Assembly (NCBI RefSeq): GCF_900115105.1
Contig: NZ_FOYP01000002.1
Coordinates: 537,080 to 601,079 of the forward strand
Reading direction: 5' to 3'
DNA: 64,000 nt
From: Yoonia tamlensis
GTDB lineage: Bacteria > Pseudomonadota > Alphaproteobacteria > Rhodobacterales > Rhodobacteraceae
Shown in pieces: positions 1-8,500 of this stretch (its first letter is position 1; every line of letters begins with the position of its first letter). The translations under genes were made by a program, and so were the position numbers. The notes beneath the pieces were generated by a model that saw nothing but the letters and a program-made list of their open reading frames with translations, did not search any database and was not told the DNA's origin.

Positions 1-158
1 CCCATTGCGGTGCCGATATCGCGCCCGATCCAGTCATGCCCCGCACGGTCAACAACCCCTGCCAGATGGCATTTGTCTGATTCCAATACGGTTTTGATCA
101 ACATCTGGCCCATTGCGCCTGATCCGCCTGTAATGACGATGCCGGGTGTCTGTGTCAT
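1..158 (-). CDS. dapB: 4-hydroxy-tetrahydrodipicolinate reductase, N-terminal part
   Basis: Partial gene running off the left edge; only the first 52 or so residues are present. The translation opens [18 protein letters not shown], the Rossmann-type nucleotide-binding loop of DapB (family consensus GxxGRMG; here the Arg is Ala), followed by a [15 protein letters not shown] stretch that fits the next DapB beta strand and the conserved D.G region. DapB catalyses the NAD(P)H-dependent step of diaminopimelate/lysine synthesis in the cytoplasm. It is divergent from rbfA across about 96 bp. The rest of the protein cannot be judged. Confidence 0.82.
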   Translation of the reverse strand, partial: MTQTPGIVITGGSGAMGQMLIKTVLESDKCHLAGVVDRAGHDWIGRDIGTAM

Positions 159-219
159 GGTCTGTTCCTTCGCGATTACCCTCTCTTAGCGGGGGAATGC
201 CGCCGGTGCAAAGCCTTGC

Positions 220-248
220 TTGGCATTGGCGTCAAACGCGCCTAAATG
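220..248 (+). promoter_or_regulatory. Predicted promoter of rbfA, probably leaderless
   Basis: TTGGCA (220-225), a 17-bp spacer and TAAATG (243-248) resemble a sigma-70 promoter. The predicted transcription start falls at or next to the A of the rbfA ATG at 255, and no clear Shine-Dalgarno precedes that ATG. Inference from sequence only. Confidence 0.35.
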
Positions 249-254
249 TGGGGC

Positions 255-650
255 ATGGCTAAGAAATCAAATCGCGACGGCAAGGCACCCACACAACGTA
301 TGTTGCGCGTGGGCGAACAGTTTCGCCGAATCCTTTCCGAGGTCCTGCAGCGCGGCGACGTGCATGATCCTGAACTCAACCGCATGTCCATCACCGTGGG
401 CGAAGTCCGGATGTCTCCGGACCTAAGCATTGCGACCGCGTTTATCCTGCCGTTGGGAGGCGACGGCAAGGAAGAGGCGCTCGCTGCGATGCGGCGCAAC
501 CGCTATGAAATCCGCCATTTGGTGGTCAAAGGCGGCACGATGAAATTCGCGCCCGAATTGCGGTTTGAAATCGACGGCACTTTTGACCAGATGGACGCGA
601 CCCGCGCGCTTTTGGCGGAAGATCATGTGCGTCAGGACATCGACGACTAA
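255..650 (+). CDS. rbfA: Ribosome-binding factor A
   Basis: 131-residue RbfA, a KH-like protein that binds the free 30S subunit and helps mature the 5' end of 16S rRNA. The sequence has the family pattern: basic N-terminus, QFRRILSEVLQRGD, then ITVGEVRMSPDLS and the LRFEIDGTFDQ segment near the end. I chose ATG 255 (MAKKSN) rather than the in-frame ATG 246, because 246 overlaps a good -10 element and adds only three residues. The stop overlaps the next start (TAATG), so rbfA and the following gene are coupled. Confidence 0.93.
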   Translation: MAKKSNRDGKAPTQRMLRVGEQFRRILSEVLQRGDVHDPELNRMSITVGEVRMSPDLSIATAFILPLGGDGKEEALAAMRRNRYEIRHLVVKGGTMKFAPELRFEIDGTFDQMDATRALLAEDHVRQDIDD

Positions 651-1366
651 TGCGCGCGCTTGCGGTTGCTATGCTATGCTATGCGGTGCCTGCGGGCGCG
701 GTGACCTGCGCGGATGTCGAACATGCCGGAAACAGCTATACCACTTGCGAAGTCGACGTGACCGCCGAAGACCTGCGCTTGTTCTTGCGCGATGATAATG
801 GCGCGATCTTGGGCAGCTTTGCCGCTGTCGACGATTTTGTTGCAGACAAGACCCTTGTCTTTGCGATGAACGCAGGCATGTATCATGATGATCGCGCACC
901 TGTCGGACATTATGTCGAAAACGGTATCGCCGAAATGCGTGTGGTCCCGAATGCCGGTCCGGGTAATTTCGGGCTACTGCCCAATGGCGTGTTTTGCATC
1001 AATGACGGGTCTGCGCAGGTTTACGAGACGCTTCGCTTTCTTGAACTTTCCCCAAGCTGCCGCGACGCGACCCAATCCGGCCCGATGCTTGTGATTGCGG
1101 GGGCGTTACACCCCCGTTTCCTGATCGACAGCACATCGCGCTATATCCGCAACGGGGTCGGCACGAGCGCAGACGGCGCGCGGGCCATTTTTGCAATTTC
1201 GAATAATGCTGTGACGTTTCATGAATTCGGCAGCTTTTTCCGTGACGTGCTAAAAACCCCCAATGCGCTATATTTTGACGGTAAAATATCGCGGCTTTAT
1301 GCGACAGACCTGCGCCGGTCCGATTTCGGGTTTCAGCTTGGCCCGATTGTCGGCGTTGTCGAATAG
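650..1366 (+). CDS. Phosphodiester glycosidase family protein (DUF2233/NAGPA-like), exported
   Basis: 238 residues. A short hydrophobic N-terminus ending AGA-VTC around residue 19 looks like a signal peptide, so the protein is probably periplasmic. The core carries the DUF2233/NAGPA signatures: VFAMNAGMYHDD, NFGLLPNGVFC, ATQSGPMLV, and NALYFDGKISRLY near the C-terminus. Family members cleave phosphodiester-linked sugars (the human member is the uncovering enzyme), but the bacterial substrate is unknown. Start codon overlaps the rbfA stop by 1 bp, so it is co-transcribed. Its last 34 bp overlap the convergent Nudix gene. Confidence 0.8.
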   Translation: MRALAVAMLCYAVPAGAVTCADVEHAGNSYTTCEVDVTAEDLRLFLRDDNGAILGSFAAVDDFVADKTLVFAMNAGMYHDDRAPVGHYVENGIAEMRVVPNAGPGNFGLLPNGVFCINDGSAQVYETLRFLELSPSCRDATQSGPMLVIAGALHPRFLIDSTSRYIRNGVGTSADGARAIFAISNNAVTFHEFGSFFRDVLKTPNALYFDGKISRLYATDLRRSDFGFQLGPIVGVVE

Positions 1367-1767
1367 GCGGCCTGTGCCAGCGCGATCACGTCAGTAACAT
1401 TTGCGCTGGTGTTCAGGGTCGCGATGTCTTGGATTGAAAACCAGCGCGCATCGCTGACATCGTCAGACGCGACCGGCGCGCCCGAAACATAGTGACAAAG
1501 CACCGCCGCCAATAAAAAATGGTGCGCGATTTCCCCGTCAACGTCACGCACAATGATATCGAGGTTTGTCAGATAGCGATCAGGCGTTGCGACCACCCCT
1601 GTTTCCTCAAGCAATTCGCGCGCGGCGGCTTCCATCGCCGTTTCACCCAAATTCACATGACCGCCCGCAAATCCCCACAGCCCTGCGTCGGGCGGGTTCT
1701 TGCGTTGTGCCAGCAGCACCTTGCCTTCGTGCAATACAACCGCAATCGCTGCCAAACGAGGGGTCAT
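1333..1767 (-). CDS. Nudix hydrolase
   Basis: 144 residues. The Nudix box is complete: a Gly followed by GHVNLGET, then AARELLEETGV, matching Gx5Ex7REUxEExGU. Such enzymes hydrolyse nucleoside diphosphates linked to another moiety; the substrate here cannot be told. It is the second gene of a two-gene minus-strand unit: its ATG overlaps the stop of the SGNH hydrolase gene (ATGA). Its 3' end runs 34 bp into the opposing glycosidase gene, so the two transcripts are antisense there. Confidence 0.88.
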   Translation of the reverse strand: MTPRLAAIAVVLHEGKVLLAQRKNPPDAGLWGFAGGHVNLGETAMEAAARELLEETGVVATPDRYLTNLDIIVRDVDGEIAHHFLLAAVLCHYVSGAPVASDDVSDARWFSIQDIATLNTSANVTDVIALAQAAYSTTPTIGPS

Positions 1768-2393
1768 ATCGCCGCCGCGACAGCGCGCCCAAGCGTGACA
1801 TGCGCGTCAGGCTCAAAATGCACACCGTCTGTCTGGCTGGGGCTGATGTGCTGGCCAGCGTCCAGAAACTTTGCGCGCCAATGCCGTGCAAGCCCTGCAT
1901 AGAGCGGGGCAAGCGCGGCTGATTTCGCAGCGGCTCCGTAATACACATCTGAAAGCGGCCCTTGCTCCAAGGCCAATGGCGGGCAAATCAACATGACCTC
2001 AAACCCGCCGTGCCGTGTCTGGTATTCGTCACAATGGGCAATGGCCAGCAATCCGGCCACCCCTGCGGTGATCCCTTCAGGGGTCAGTCCGAAATGCGCC
2101 TTAAGGTCATTGGTGCCCAGCATAATGGTCAGCAGATCAATCGGCCCGTGGCTTTGCAATGCGATGCGCAAGCCCAATTGCCCGTCCATATGTGGGCCCA
2201 TCAGCGGGTCGGCATGGGCCGTTGTGCGGCCGGGCAGGCCTTCTTCGACCATGTCCCAGCCGGCCCCCAATGCCGCATAAGTCACGGTCGGCCAGCGAAC
2301 GCCAACGCCATAACGCGCATAGGTCCCGCGTTTTTCGATTGGCGGGGTGCCGTGGGTGTTGCTATCGCCGAATGTCATCAATGTTTTTGTCAT
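1764..2393 (-). CDS. SGNH/GDSL-family hydrolase
   Basis: 209 residues with the SGNH blocks in order: FGDSNTHG near the N-terminus (nucleophile Ser), LPGRTT, MLGTNDLK in the middle (Asn of block III) and DGVHF near the C-terminus (catalytic Asp and His). Resembles arylesterase/lysophospholipase-type TesA relatives. No signal peptide, so cytoplasmic. It heads a unit with the Nudix gene. No Shine-Dalgarno is visible; a promoter-like pair lies immediately upstream and suggests a leaderless transcript. Confidence 0.86.
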   Translation of the reverse strand: MTKTLMTFGDSNTHGTPPIEKRGTYARYGVGVRWPTVTYAALGAGWDMVEEGLPGRTTAHADPLMGPHMDGQLGLRIALQSHGPIDLLTIMLGTNDLKAHFGLTPEGITAGVAGLLAIAHCDEYQTRHGGFEVMLICPPLALEQGPLSDVYYGAAAKSAALAPLYAGLARHWRAKFLDAGQHISPSQTDGVHFEPDAHVTLGRAVAAAI

Positions 2394-2399
2394 GCCGCC

Positions 2400-2428
2400 A
2401 CGCTAGTTGGGCATTGCACTGCGGTAAA
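2400..2428 (-). promoter_or_regulatory. Predicted promoter of the SGNH hydrolase gene, probably leaderless
   Basis: Read on the minus strand: TTTACC (2428-2423), 17-bp spacer, TAGCGT (2405-2400), then 6 nt to the ATG at 2393. No Shine-Dalgarno. Inference only. Confidence 0.3.
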
Positions 2429-2441
2429 GTGTCATTGCCTC

Positions 2442-2470
2442 TTGGACTTGCGCGCCAGAACGCACATATA
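2442..2470 (+). promoter_or_regulatory. Predicted promoter of the thioredoxin-TPR gene
   Basis: TTGGAC (2442-2447), 17-bp spacer, CATATA (2465-2470), followed by a leader with AAGGAG before the ATG at 2500. The match to sigma-70 is moderate. Confidence 0.35.
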
Positions 2471-2499
2471 TGCGGGGAATTTGAACAAGGAGACAGGCC

Positions 2500-3411
2500 A
2501 TGCTGGAATTGAACGCTGCCCCGCAAGCCCCCGCTGATCTGATCAAGGACGCCACAGATGCGTCATTTGCCGCAGATGTGATCGAGGCATCACAAACCGT
2601 TCCCGTGATCGTGGATTTCTGGGCGCCATGGTGCGGCCCGTGCAAAACGCTTGGCCCCGCAATCGAGGCGGCCGTGACAAAGGCCGGCGGGCGGGTCAAA
2701 CTGGTGAAAATCGACGTTGACGCCAATCAGGCCTATGCTGGTCAATTGCAGGTGCAGTCGATCCCGACCGTATATGCATTCTATCAGGGCCGCCCCGTTG
2801 ACGGGTTCCAAGGCGCGCTGCCGCCGTCAGAGATCAACGCCTTTGTCGAAAAAATCGCAGCGCTCGCTGGCGACCCTGAGGCCGAAGGGCTATCGGCCGC
2901 AATTGAAGCCGCCGAGCAGATGCTGGCCGAAGGTGCGGTTGCGGATGCGGCTGAAACCTTTGCCGCCATTTTGCAAGAGGAACCCAACAGCGCGCCTGCC
3001 TATGCGGGGCTGACGCGGTCATATCTTGCGCTCGATGACATTGATCAAGCCGAAGCGATCCTGAACGGCGCGCCTGCCGAAATCTCGACCGATCCGCTGC
3101 TCGAAGCTGTGCACGCGCAGATCACCCTTGCCCGCGAGGCCGCAAATGCGGGGCCTGTGGCAGAACTGCAGGCGGTGGTTGAAGCAGACCCTGCAAACCA
3201 TCAGGCACGGTTGGATCTGGCGATTGCGCTCCATGCCAATGGCGATGTTGAAGGCGCAGTTGATCAGCTGCTGGAATTGTTCCGCCGCGACCGCGAATGG
3301 AATGATGGGGCCGCCAAGGCGCAATTATTCAAGATTTTTGATGCCCGCGAGGCAAAAGATCCGATTGTCTTGAACGGACGGCGCAAATTGTCGTCATTGA
3401 TATTTGCATAA
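2500..3411 (+). CDS. cnoX: Thioredoxin-TPR chaperone (CnoX/YbbN-like)
   Basis: 303 residues. Residues about 17-120 are a thioredoxin fold with FWAPWCGPCK, so the CxxC active site (Cys45 and Cys48) is intact; E. coli CnoX has SxxC instead, so this version may also be redox-active. The remainder is helical with TPR-like repeats (YAGLTRSYLALDDIDQAEAIL and DLAIALHANGDVEGAVDQL) ending in a conserved YbbN C-terminal segment. CnoX protects proteins from oxidative aggregation and hands them to GroEL/DnaK. Good Shine-Dalgarno (AAGGAG). Confidence 0.88.
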   Translation: MLELNAAPQAPADLIKDATDASFAADVIEASQTVPVIVDFWAPWCGPCKTLGPAIEAAVTKAGGRVKLVKIDVDANQAYAGQLQVQSIPTVYAFYQGRPVDGFQGALPPSEINAFVEKIAALAGDPEAEGLSAAIEAAEQMLAEGAVADAAETFAAILQEEPNSAPAYAGLTRSYLALDDIDQAEAILNGAPAEISTDPLLEAVHAQITLAREAANAGPVAELQAVVEADPANHQARLDLAIALHANGDVEGAVDQLLELFRRDREWNDGAAKAQLFKIFDAREAKDPIVLNGRRKLSSLIFA

Positions 3412-3431
3412 TCGCGGGTTCGGCCTAGGCT
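3403..3431 (+). promoter_or_regulatory. Predicted promoter of the Lon-domain gene, probably leaderless
   Basis: TTTGCA (3403-3408, inside the end of cnoX), 17-bp spacer, TAGGCT (3426-3431), then 7 nt to the ATG at 3439; no clear Shine-Dalgarno. Inference only. Confidence 0.28.
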
Positions 3432-3438
3432 GGCGGGC

Positions 3439-4080
3439 ATGAAAGTGATTGCTGATCTGCCCGCTGTTGTGCCGGTGTTCCCGCTGCCGGGTGCGCTGCT
3501 ATTGCCGCGCGCACGGCTGCCGTTGCAAGTGTTTGAACCACGTTATTTGGCAATGCTCGAAGACGTGCTGAAAACACCGCACCGGTTGATCGGGATGGTG
3601 CAACCTTTTGCGCGCGCTGATGACAGCAGCCGCCTGCACGCGATTGGCTGCGCAGGAAGGGTCACGGCGTTTTCGGAAACGGATGACGGGCGCTATATGA
3701 TCACGCTGACGGGCGTGTCGCGGTTCCGGATCACGCAAGAGGTCGAAGGCTTTACCCCTTACCGCCGCTGCGATGTGAACTGGGCGGGGTTTGACAGCGA
3801 CTTTGGTGCGGCCGAAAAAGACCCCGCATTTGACCGCGCCCCGTTCCTGAAAATGCTGGGCCGGTTTCTGGACGACAAAGGCCTGTCTACCGATTGGGAC
3901 AGTCTGGGCGAGGCCGAAGATGAGCTGCTGATCAATTCGCTTGCCATGCTTTGCCCGTTTGCCCCCGAAGACAAACAAGCCCTGCTCGAGGCGCCGTCAC
4001 TACGCGCCCGCCGCGAGACACTAACAACCTTAATCCAATTCGCCCTAAGCGGCGGATCAGGCGATGAGATCTTACAATGA
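3439..4080 (+). CDS. Lon N-terminal (substrate-binding) domain protein
   Basis: 213 residues made almost only of the PUA-like Lon N-terminal domain: [26 protein letters not shown] at the start, then the beta-rich core with [10 protein letters not shown]. There is no AAA+ or protease domain, so it is not Lon itself. Stand-alone members are conserved in Rhodobacterales; the function is unknown and may involve substrate recognition. Its stop overlaps the ATG of the Trm112-like gene (ATGA). Confidence 0.85.
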   Translation: MKVIADLPAVVPVFPLPGALLLPRARLPLQVFEPRYLAMLEDVLKTPHRLIGMVQPFARADDSSRLHAIGCAGRVTAFSETDDGRYMITLTGVSRFRITQEVEGFTPYRRCDVNWAGFDSDFGAAEKDPAFDRAPFLKMLGRFLDDKGLSTDWDSLGEAEDELLINSLAMLCPFAPEDKQALLEAPSLRARRETLTTLIQFALSGGSGDEILQ

Positions 4081-4256
4081 ACGACACAGAATTTGACCCT
4101 AAAATGCTTGAAGCATTGGTCTGCCCTTTGACCCAAGCCACGCTCGAATACGATGCTGAGAAACAAGAGCTTGTTTCAAAAAACGCGCATCTTGCCTTTC
4201 CCATCCGCAACGGCATCCCGGTGATGCTGGTCGATGAGGCGCGCAAGCTGGATTAG
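4077..4256 (+). CDS. Trm112-family protein
   Basis: 59 residues, opening [20 protein letters not shown] and ending [17 protein letters not shown], which is the Trm112/YcaR pattern (LxCPxT and the I.NGIPvmL.deAR motif). Bacterial members are small, often with incomplete zinc sites; here only one Cys of the first CPxC-like pair remains. In eukaryotes and archaea Trm112 activates methyltransferases; the bacterial role is unproven. Coupled to the Lon-domain gene by a 4-bp overlap. Confidence 0.85.
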   Translation: MNDTEFDPKMLEALVCPLTQATLEYDAEKQELVSKNAHLAFPIRNGIPVMLVDEARKLD

Positions 4257-4264
4257 GTGTTCGG

Positions 4265-5014
4265 CTAGCCGGGCCGCGTGACGACAATCGCGCCATGATC
4301 AGTGGCTACGACAGTGTGTTCATACTGAACGACAGGCGCCTGTGGGGTGCTATATAGCGTCCAGCCGTCGTCGCCATCTTCTGCCCATAGCCCGCCTTTG
4401 GACAAAAACGGTTCTACCGTGAGAACCAAGCCTTTGTTGATGCGTCGGCGGTCACTGCGAGTCGGCCATGTTGCGATTTCGGTGGGGTATTCGTGCAACG
4501 ATCTGCCAACACCGTGGCTCGCAAGATTCCGGATGAGCGTATAGTTGTGATCTACTGCAAAGCGCCCAATGGCATTGCCGATATTTGCAATTGGCTTGTT
4601 GCTCCGCACTTCTTTAATGCCGATTTCCATCGCGCGTTTACCATCTTGGCAGAGCGTTTTTAGCGACGGTCGTACGTTACCAACGCGGAACGTCGCCCCC
4701 GTATCGGCAAAAAAACCGTTTTTAGATGCCGAAACATCAATATTCACCAGATCGCCCGATGCAATCACGCGTTCACCTGGAATTCCGTGCGCAATTTCTT
4801 CGTTGATGCTGATGCATGTGGCACCAGGAAAGTCGTAAGCGGATTCCGGCGCTGATACAGCGCCTTGCCGTTCAAGAAGTGCGCGGCCGATGCCGTCTAA
4901 TTCTGCTGTTGTCATACCGGGTTCGATTGATTTTGCCATCGTAAGCATCGTGTTCGCAACGATGCGACCAATGACCTTTAGCCCATCCAGCTCGTCTTCT
5001 TTGGTGACCGTCAT
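4265..5014 (-). CDS. map: Type I methionine aminopeptidase
   Basis: 249 residues. All five metal ligands are visible: Asp in LVNIDVSA, Asp in FFADTGAT, His in ASHGVGRSLHE, Glu in LTVEPFL and Glu in QYEHTVV; the substrate-contacting His is in NEEIAHGIPG. It removes initiator Met from nascent proteins. GHG is replaced by SHG and the body diverges from housekeeping Map, so this may be a second paralogue. Lies 3 bp downstream of the FAD hydroxylase gene, so likely co-transcribed. Confidence 0.88.
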   Translation of the reverse strand: MTVTKEDELDGLKVIGRIVANTMLTMAKSIEPGMTTAELDGIGRALLERQGAVSAPESAYDFPGATCISINEEIAHGIPGERVIASGDLVNIDVSASKNGFFADTGATFRVGNVRPSLKTLCQDGKRAMEIGIKEVRSNKPIANIGNAIGRFAVDHNYTLIRNLASHGVGRSLHEYPTEIATWPTRSDRRRINKGLVLTVEPFLSKGGLWAEDGDDGWTLYSTPQAPVVQYEHTVVATDHGAIVVTRPG

Positions 5015-5017
5015 GCC

Positions 5018-6232
5018 TTATGATCCCTGCATCAATTTTGGCAAATCACCTGATAGCCCTGCTGCCTCGCGGATGAAGCTGCGCCGCAGGCCGGGCAGTC
5101 CGTTTACCACACCCATGCCGATATCGCGCAGGCTGCGCAGGACGGGGTTGTCGTTTGAAAACAGCCGGTTGAACGTGTCTGTCGCCAGCGCAAGTGTCGC
5201 CGTATCGAACCGCCGCCATTGCTGATAACGCTGCAAAACCAAGGGGCTAGCGATGTCTTCGCCGCGTGCGCGGGCGTCGGATAGGACTTCGGCAAGTGCG
5301 GCCACATCGCGCAGACCTGCGTTCAGACCTTGCCCTGCAATCGGGTGCATTCCGTGGGCTGCGTCGCCGATCAGCGCCATGCGGTCACCGATAAAACTAT
5401 TGGCGAGCGTGAGCCCCAACGGATAATTGAACCGCGCGCCGGTCAGGCTGATTTGCCCCAGAAAACTGCCAAAGGCAGGGCGCAGCGCATCCAGAAAATC
5501 CGCGTCATTCATCGCGGCCAGTTCTGCGGCGCGCGCGTCTGTTTCGCTCCAGACAATGGAGCTGCGGTTTTCGGTTAGCGGCAGGATGGCCAGCGGTCCG
5601 GCGGGCATGAAAAACTGGTGCGCGATCCCGCCGTGTGGTTTGTCATGGGTGACGGCGCAAACCACGGCGGTCTGGCCGTAGCCCCAGCCCGTGCGTTTGA
5701 TCCCTGCGCGTTCCGCCGTGCCACTGCGGCGCCCGTCGGAACCGATCAGAATTGATCCGGTAATACCCTTGCCAGAGGCGAGCGTGACACTGACCGCAGC
5801 AGGTTCAACAGATTGGGAAACAACGGTTTCTTCGGACAATTGCGTGATCAGCGGGCTTGCCGCCATTGCATCCAGAAACGCGCGGCGTAGGTGGCGGTCT
5901 TCGACCATAAAACCCATCGGGCCTTCTTCGATTTCGGCGTGGTCAAAGTGCATCATCCACGGGCTGGCACCCTTGCCAGCGATCCCGTCGGTGACCTTGA
6001 TTTCCAGCATCGGCTGCGCGTGATCACTGACCGCACCCCAGACCCCGATCCCCTGCAAAAGCCGTTTTGACGAGAGCGCCAAAGCATAGCTGCGCCCGTC
6101 AAAATCAGGCTGTTTGCGCTGATCAACGGGCAGACTGTCGATGATGGTCACGGCAAAGCCCGCCTGCGCTGCCGCCAGAGCCAAAGCAGGCCCGTTCAGC
6201 CCGCCACCCACGATGATAATATCCGTATCCAT
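5018..6232 (-). CDS. UbiH/COQ6-family FAD-dependent hydroxylase
   Basis: 404 residues from the ATG at 6232 (MDTDIIIVGGGLNGPALA), where the Rossmann fold of the family begins; an upstream in-frame ATG at 6277 would add 15 residues and has a better GGTGGGG ribosome site, so the start is not settled. The GxGxxG motif, the GSDGRRS motif and the second FAD motif IGDAAHGMHPIAGQGLNAGL are all present. Members hydroxylate the ubiquinone ring; which position (UbiH, UbiF or UbiI/L) cannot be told. Precedes map in the same direction. Confidence 0.87.
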   Translation of the reverse strand: MDTDIIIVGGGLNGPALALAAAQAGFAVTIIDSLPVDQRKQPDFDGRSYALALSSKRLLQGIGVWGAVSDHAQPMLEIKVTDGIAGKGASPWMMHFDHAEIEEGPMGFMVEDRHLRRAFLDAMAASPLITQLSEETVVSQSVEPAAVSVTLASGKGITGSILIGSDGRRSGTAERAGIKRTGWGYGQTAVVCAVTHDKPHGGIAHQFFMPAGPLAILPLTENRSSIVWSETDARAAELAAMNDADFLDALRPAFGSFLGQISLTGARFNYPLGLTLANSFIGDRMALIGDAAHGMHPIAGQGLNAGLRDVAALAEVLSDARARGEDIASPLVLQRYQQWRRFDTATLALATDTFNRLFSNDNPVLRSLRDIGMGVVNGLPGLRRSFIREAAGLSGDLPKLMQGS

Positions 6233-6352
6233 AGGGCGTAATATGACCGCGCGCGCGGGATTGTCCATGCGGTGCATGGCCCCACCGTACGGTGGTTTTT
6301 GCGCAAGGGAGCGAATCGCGGGTTAATGCGTTATTTTGTTGGGGAATGCGTG

Positions 6353-6390
6353 GTCGGCGAAACGTCGGACTTGCGTCGGCAAAGCGTCGG
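6353..6390. repeat. Tandem 16-bp repeats, 22-bp period
   Basis: GTCGGCGAAACGTCGG at 6353-6368 and GTCGGCAAAGCGTCGG at 6375-6390 match at 14 of 16 positions and sit about two helical turns apart. This could be a regulatory site for the divergent hydroxylase and amidase genes; no regulator is suggested. Confidence 0.5.
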
Positions 6391-6546
6391 GCAATTCGGC
6401 ACGATTGGCGGCGTTAACGGTGCGTGCAAATCTGACTGTTTTTCAGTGCGGGATACGGACGCGTTGACGGCATGTTTTACCATCGCGGATCGTGATGATG
6501 CGCAAAGGGCATTGGTCGCATTGCAGCCAGCCTTGCGTTTCCCCGA

Positions 6547-6575
6547 TTGTTCCCGCGCTTGCCCCCCGCTAGTGT
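6547..6575 (+). promoter_or_regulatory. Predicted promoter of the amidase gene
   Basis: TTGTTC (6547-6552), 17-bp spacer, TAGTGT (6570-6575); the predicted start leaves a short leader containing AGGAG before the ATG at 6599. Confidence 0.33.
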
Positions 6576-6598
6576 CACGCTAAGACAGGAGACATCAC

Positions 6599-7927
6599 AT
6601 GCAAGACTGGCGATGGATGACGGCGGCTGATTTGGGGCGTGCGATCGGGGCGGGGGATATTGACCCTGTGGCCCTGACGGAGGTCTATCTGGATGCCATT
6701 GATGCCCATGAATTTCGTGACCGGATTTATGCGCGTGTGACGCATGACCGCGCGCGGGCTGAGGCTGCGGCGGCGTCCGCGCGGGCCAAGTCAGGTTTCC
6801 GCCGCGGGCCGCTGGATGGTGTGCCTGTGTCTTGGAAAGACCTGTTTGATACGGCTGGTGTCGCGACCGAAGCGGGCACCGCGTTGATGGAAGGTCGTGT
6901 GCCGGACACAGATGCGCTGGTGCTGCAAAATGCGGGTGCTGCGGGGCTGGTTTGTTTGGGCAAAACCCATATGTCGGAAATTGCGTTTTCGGGGTTGGGA
7001 TTGAACCCGATCACTGCGACGCCGCCTTGTGTGAATGATCATGCGGCGGTTGCGGGCGGATCGTCTTCGGGGGCTGCGACATCGGTTGCGTTCGGGTTGG
7101 CTGCGGCTGGAATCGGGTCTGATACAGGCGGATCGGTGCGTATTCCGTCGGCGTGGAATGATCTGGTGGGGTTGAAAACCACACATGGCCGGCTGTCGCT
7201 CGACGGTGTTGTACCGCTGTGCCTGACCTTTGATACTGTCGGCCCGCTTTGCCGTTCGGTTGAAGATGCGGCGCTGTTATTCGCGGCCTTGGGTGGCGAT
7301 AAGCCCGTTGATTTGGGCGATGAAACCCTAAAGGGCAAACGGCTGATGGTGCTGGATACGATTGCGCCTGACGATGTGCGCGATGCGCCACGCGCCGCAT
7401 TCCAAAGCGCGGTTGAACGTCTGCAAAACGCAGGGGCGATTGTGGAACATGTCCGCTTTGCCCCTTTGCACGAAGCCTTTGACGTGGCGGGCTATCTGTA
7501 CGGCGCGGATAGCTATGGTTGGTGGCGCGATCTGGTCGAGGCGCACCCCGAAAAGATGTTCCCGCAAATTCTGGAACGTGTGCGCGGCGGAAAGCTGGTA
7601 AGCGGCGCGGATTTCGTGGCGGGGTGGAACCTGCTGCGCGCTATTCGCAAGCAATATGCGGCGGTGGCGGGGCAATGTGATGCGGTGATTTTGCCCACTG
7701 CGCCGATCCTGCCCCCGAATGCAGACCGTCTGCTGGCGGATGATGCATATTACAAGGTCGAAAACCTGCTGGCGCTGCGCAACACCCGTATCGCGAACCT
7801 GCTTGATCTGGCGTCAGTGACATTGCCGACGGGGGTGCCGTCTTGCGGGATCATGCTGAACGGGCAAAACGGGGGTGAGGCGGCGTTGCTGCGGCTGGCG
7901 GCGGCGGCGGAACGGGCGCTGAGCTGA
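6599..7927 (+). CDS. Amidase-signature enzyme
   Basis: 442 residues of the amidase signature family. The Ser-cisSer-Lys triad is intact: Lys80 (VSWKD), cis-Ser155 (GGSSSGAA) and nucleophile Ser179 (SDTGGSVR), at nearly the same positions as in GatA. It hydrolyses an amide, but the substrate is not evident. It stands alone, not beside gatB/gatC, and is somewhat short and lacks the GatA C-terminal tRNA region, so a catabolic amidase is more likely than the Glu-tRNA amidotransferase. Good Shine-Dalgarno (AGGAG). Confidence 0.88.
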   Translation: MQDWRWMTAADLGRAIGAGDIDPVALTEVYLDAIDAHEFRDRIYARVTHDRARAEAAAASARAKSGFRRGPLDGVPVSWKDLFDTAGVATEAGTALMEGRVPDTDALVLQNAGAAGLVCLGKTHMSEIAFSGLGLNPITATPPCVNDHAAVAGGSSSGAATSVAFGLAAAGIGSDTGGSVRIPSAWNDLVGLKTTHGRLSLDGVVPLCLTFDTVGPLCRSVEDAALLFAALGGDKPVDLGDETLKGKRLMVLDTIAPDDVRDAPRAAFQSAVERLQNAGAIVEHVRFAPLHEAFDVAGYLYGADSYGWWRDLVEAHPEKMFPQILERVRGGKLVSGADFVAGWNLLRAIRKQYAAVAGQCDAVILPTAPILPPNADRLLADDAYYKVENLLALRNTRIANLLDLASVTLPTGVPSCGIMLNGQNGGEAALLRLAAAAERALS

Positions 7928-7992
7928 GCACGACGGATTTTTGCCGTTGCGCCGTTGTAAGGGTTCATACGTTGCTGAACCCGGAGAACAAC

Positions 7993-8196
7993 ATGTTTCG
8001 CTTTCCACTAACCGCCTTGGTGACCGCCGCTGTGCTTTCGATCCCCGTTACTACAAGCGCCCAGCCCATGCCGATGCCCGCGCCAACACATGAACCAAAG
8101 GCGGCCACCAACACGCGTGGCCCCGCAATAAACGTTGTCGTTGCTGTCGCTGCGCTTGGGCTGGTTGCAGGGGTGGTCGCGCACCACCGTCGTTGA
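7993..8196 (+). CDS. Small exported or membrane protein, unknown
   Basis: 67 residues from the ATG at 7993, which has a GGAG site 6 bp upstream; an in-frame ATG at 7972 lacks one. The N-terminus (LTALVTAAVLSIPVTTSAQP) looks like a signal peptide with an A-x-A-Q cleavage site, followed by a Met/Pro-rich stretch, a hydrophobic segment (INVVVAVAALGLVAGVVA) and HHRR at the end. I do not recognise a family. It follows the amidase by 65 bp. Confidence 0.6.
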   Translation: MFRFPLTALVTAAVLSIPVTTSAQPMPMPAPTHEPKAATNTRGPAINVVVAVAALGLVAGVVAHHRR

Positions 8197-8471
8197 GCGA
8201 ACTGCGACCAGATCGCTGGCGCAAATGAGGAACGTCACTAGCCTTTGAAGAAATCCGCCCGTTTTTCTGAGGCCGGCCACGAGTAACGTCACGCATCTTT
8301 GACCCATACCGGACATTTAACGCGTCCGGCCTTGATGTTTGGTATGCGGGACAGAGTTGCTGTCAGCTTCGCGCTGCGCAACGTCCGCTTTTCCTTGATG
8401 GGACTCGTTGAAGGGGGCTCTTCAAATCAAGCAATCATGCCTGAAAAGACAAATGGCCATGGAAAAAATTG

Positions 8472-8500
8472 TTGACAGGTAAATGACATCGGTGTCATGA
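8472..8500 (+). promoter_or_regulatory. Predicted promoter of the sugar ABC operon
   Basis: A perfect TTGACA at 8472-8477, a 17-bp spacer and a weak TCATGA at 8495-8500. The -10 lies inside the operator pair, so a bound repressor would block polymerase. Confidence 0.5.

Larger units (their letters stand above)
6233..6598. other. Gene-free interval upstream of the amidase
   Basis: About 320-366 bp, depending on the hydroxylase start. A weak open frame (6272-6583, plus) has no recognisable protein content. The interval holds two 16-bp near-identical repeats (6353-6368 and 6375-6390) and a promoter-like pair near its right end; otherwise I see nothing. Confidence 0.6.

Noticed and set aside
6272..6583. 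A 103-codon plus frame before the amidase
   Set aside because: No domain, no ribosome site, and contains the tandem repeats; judged non-coding.
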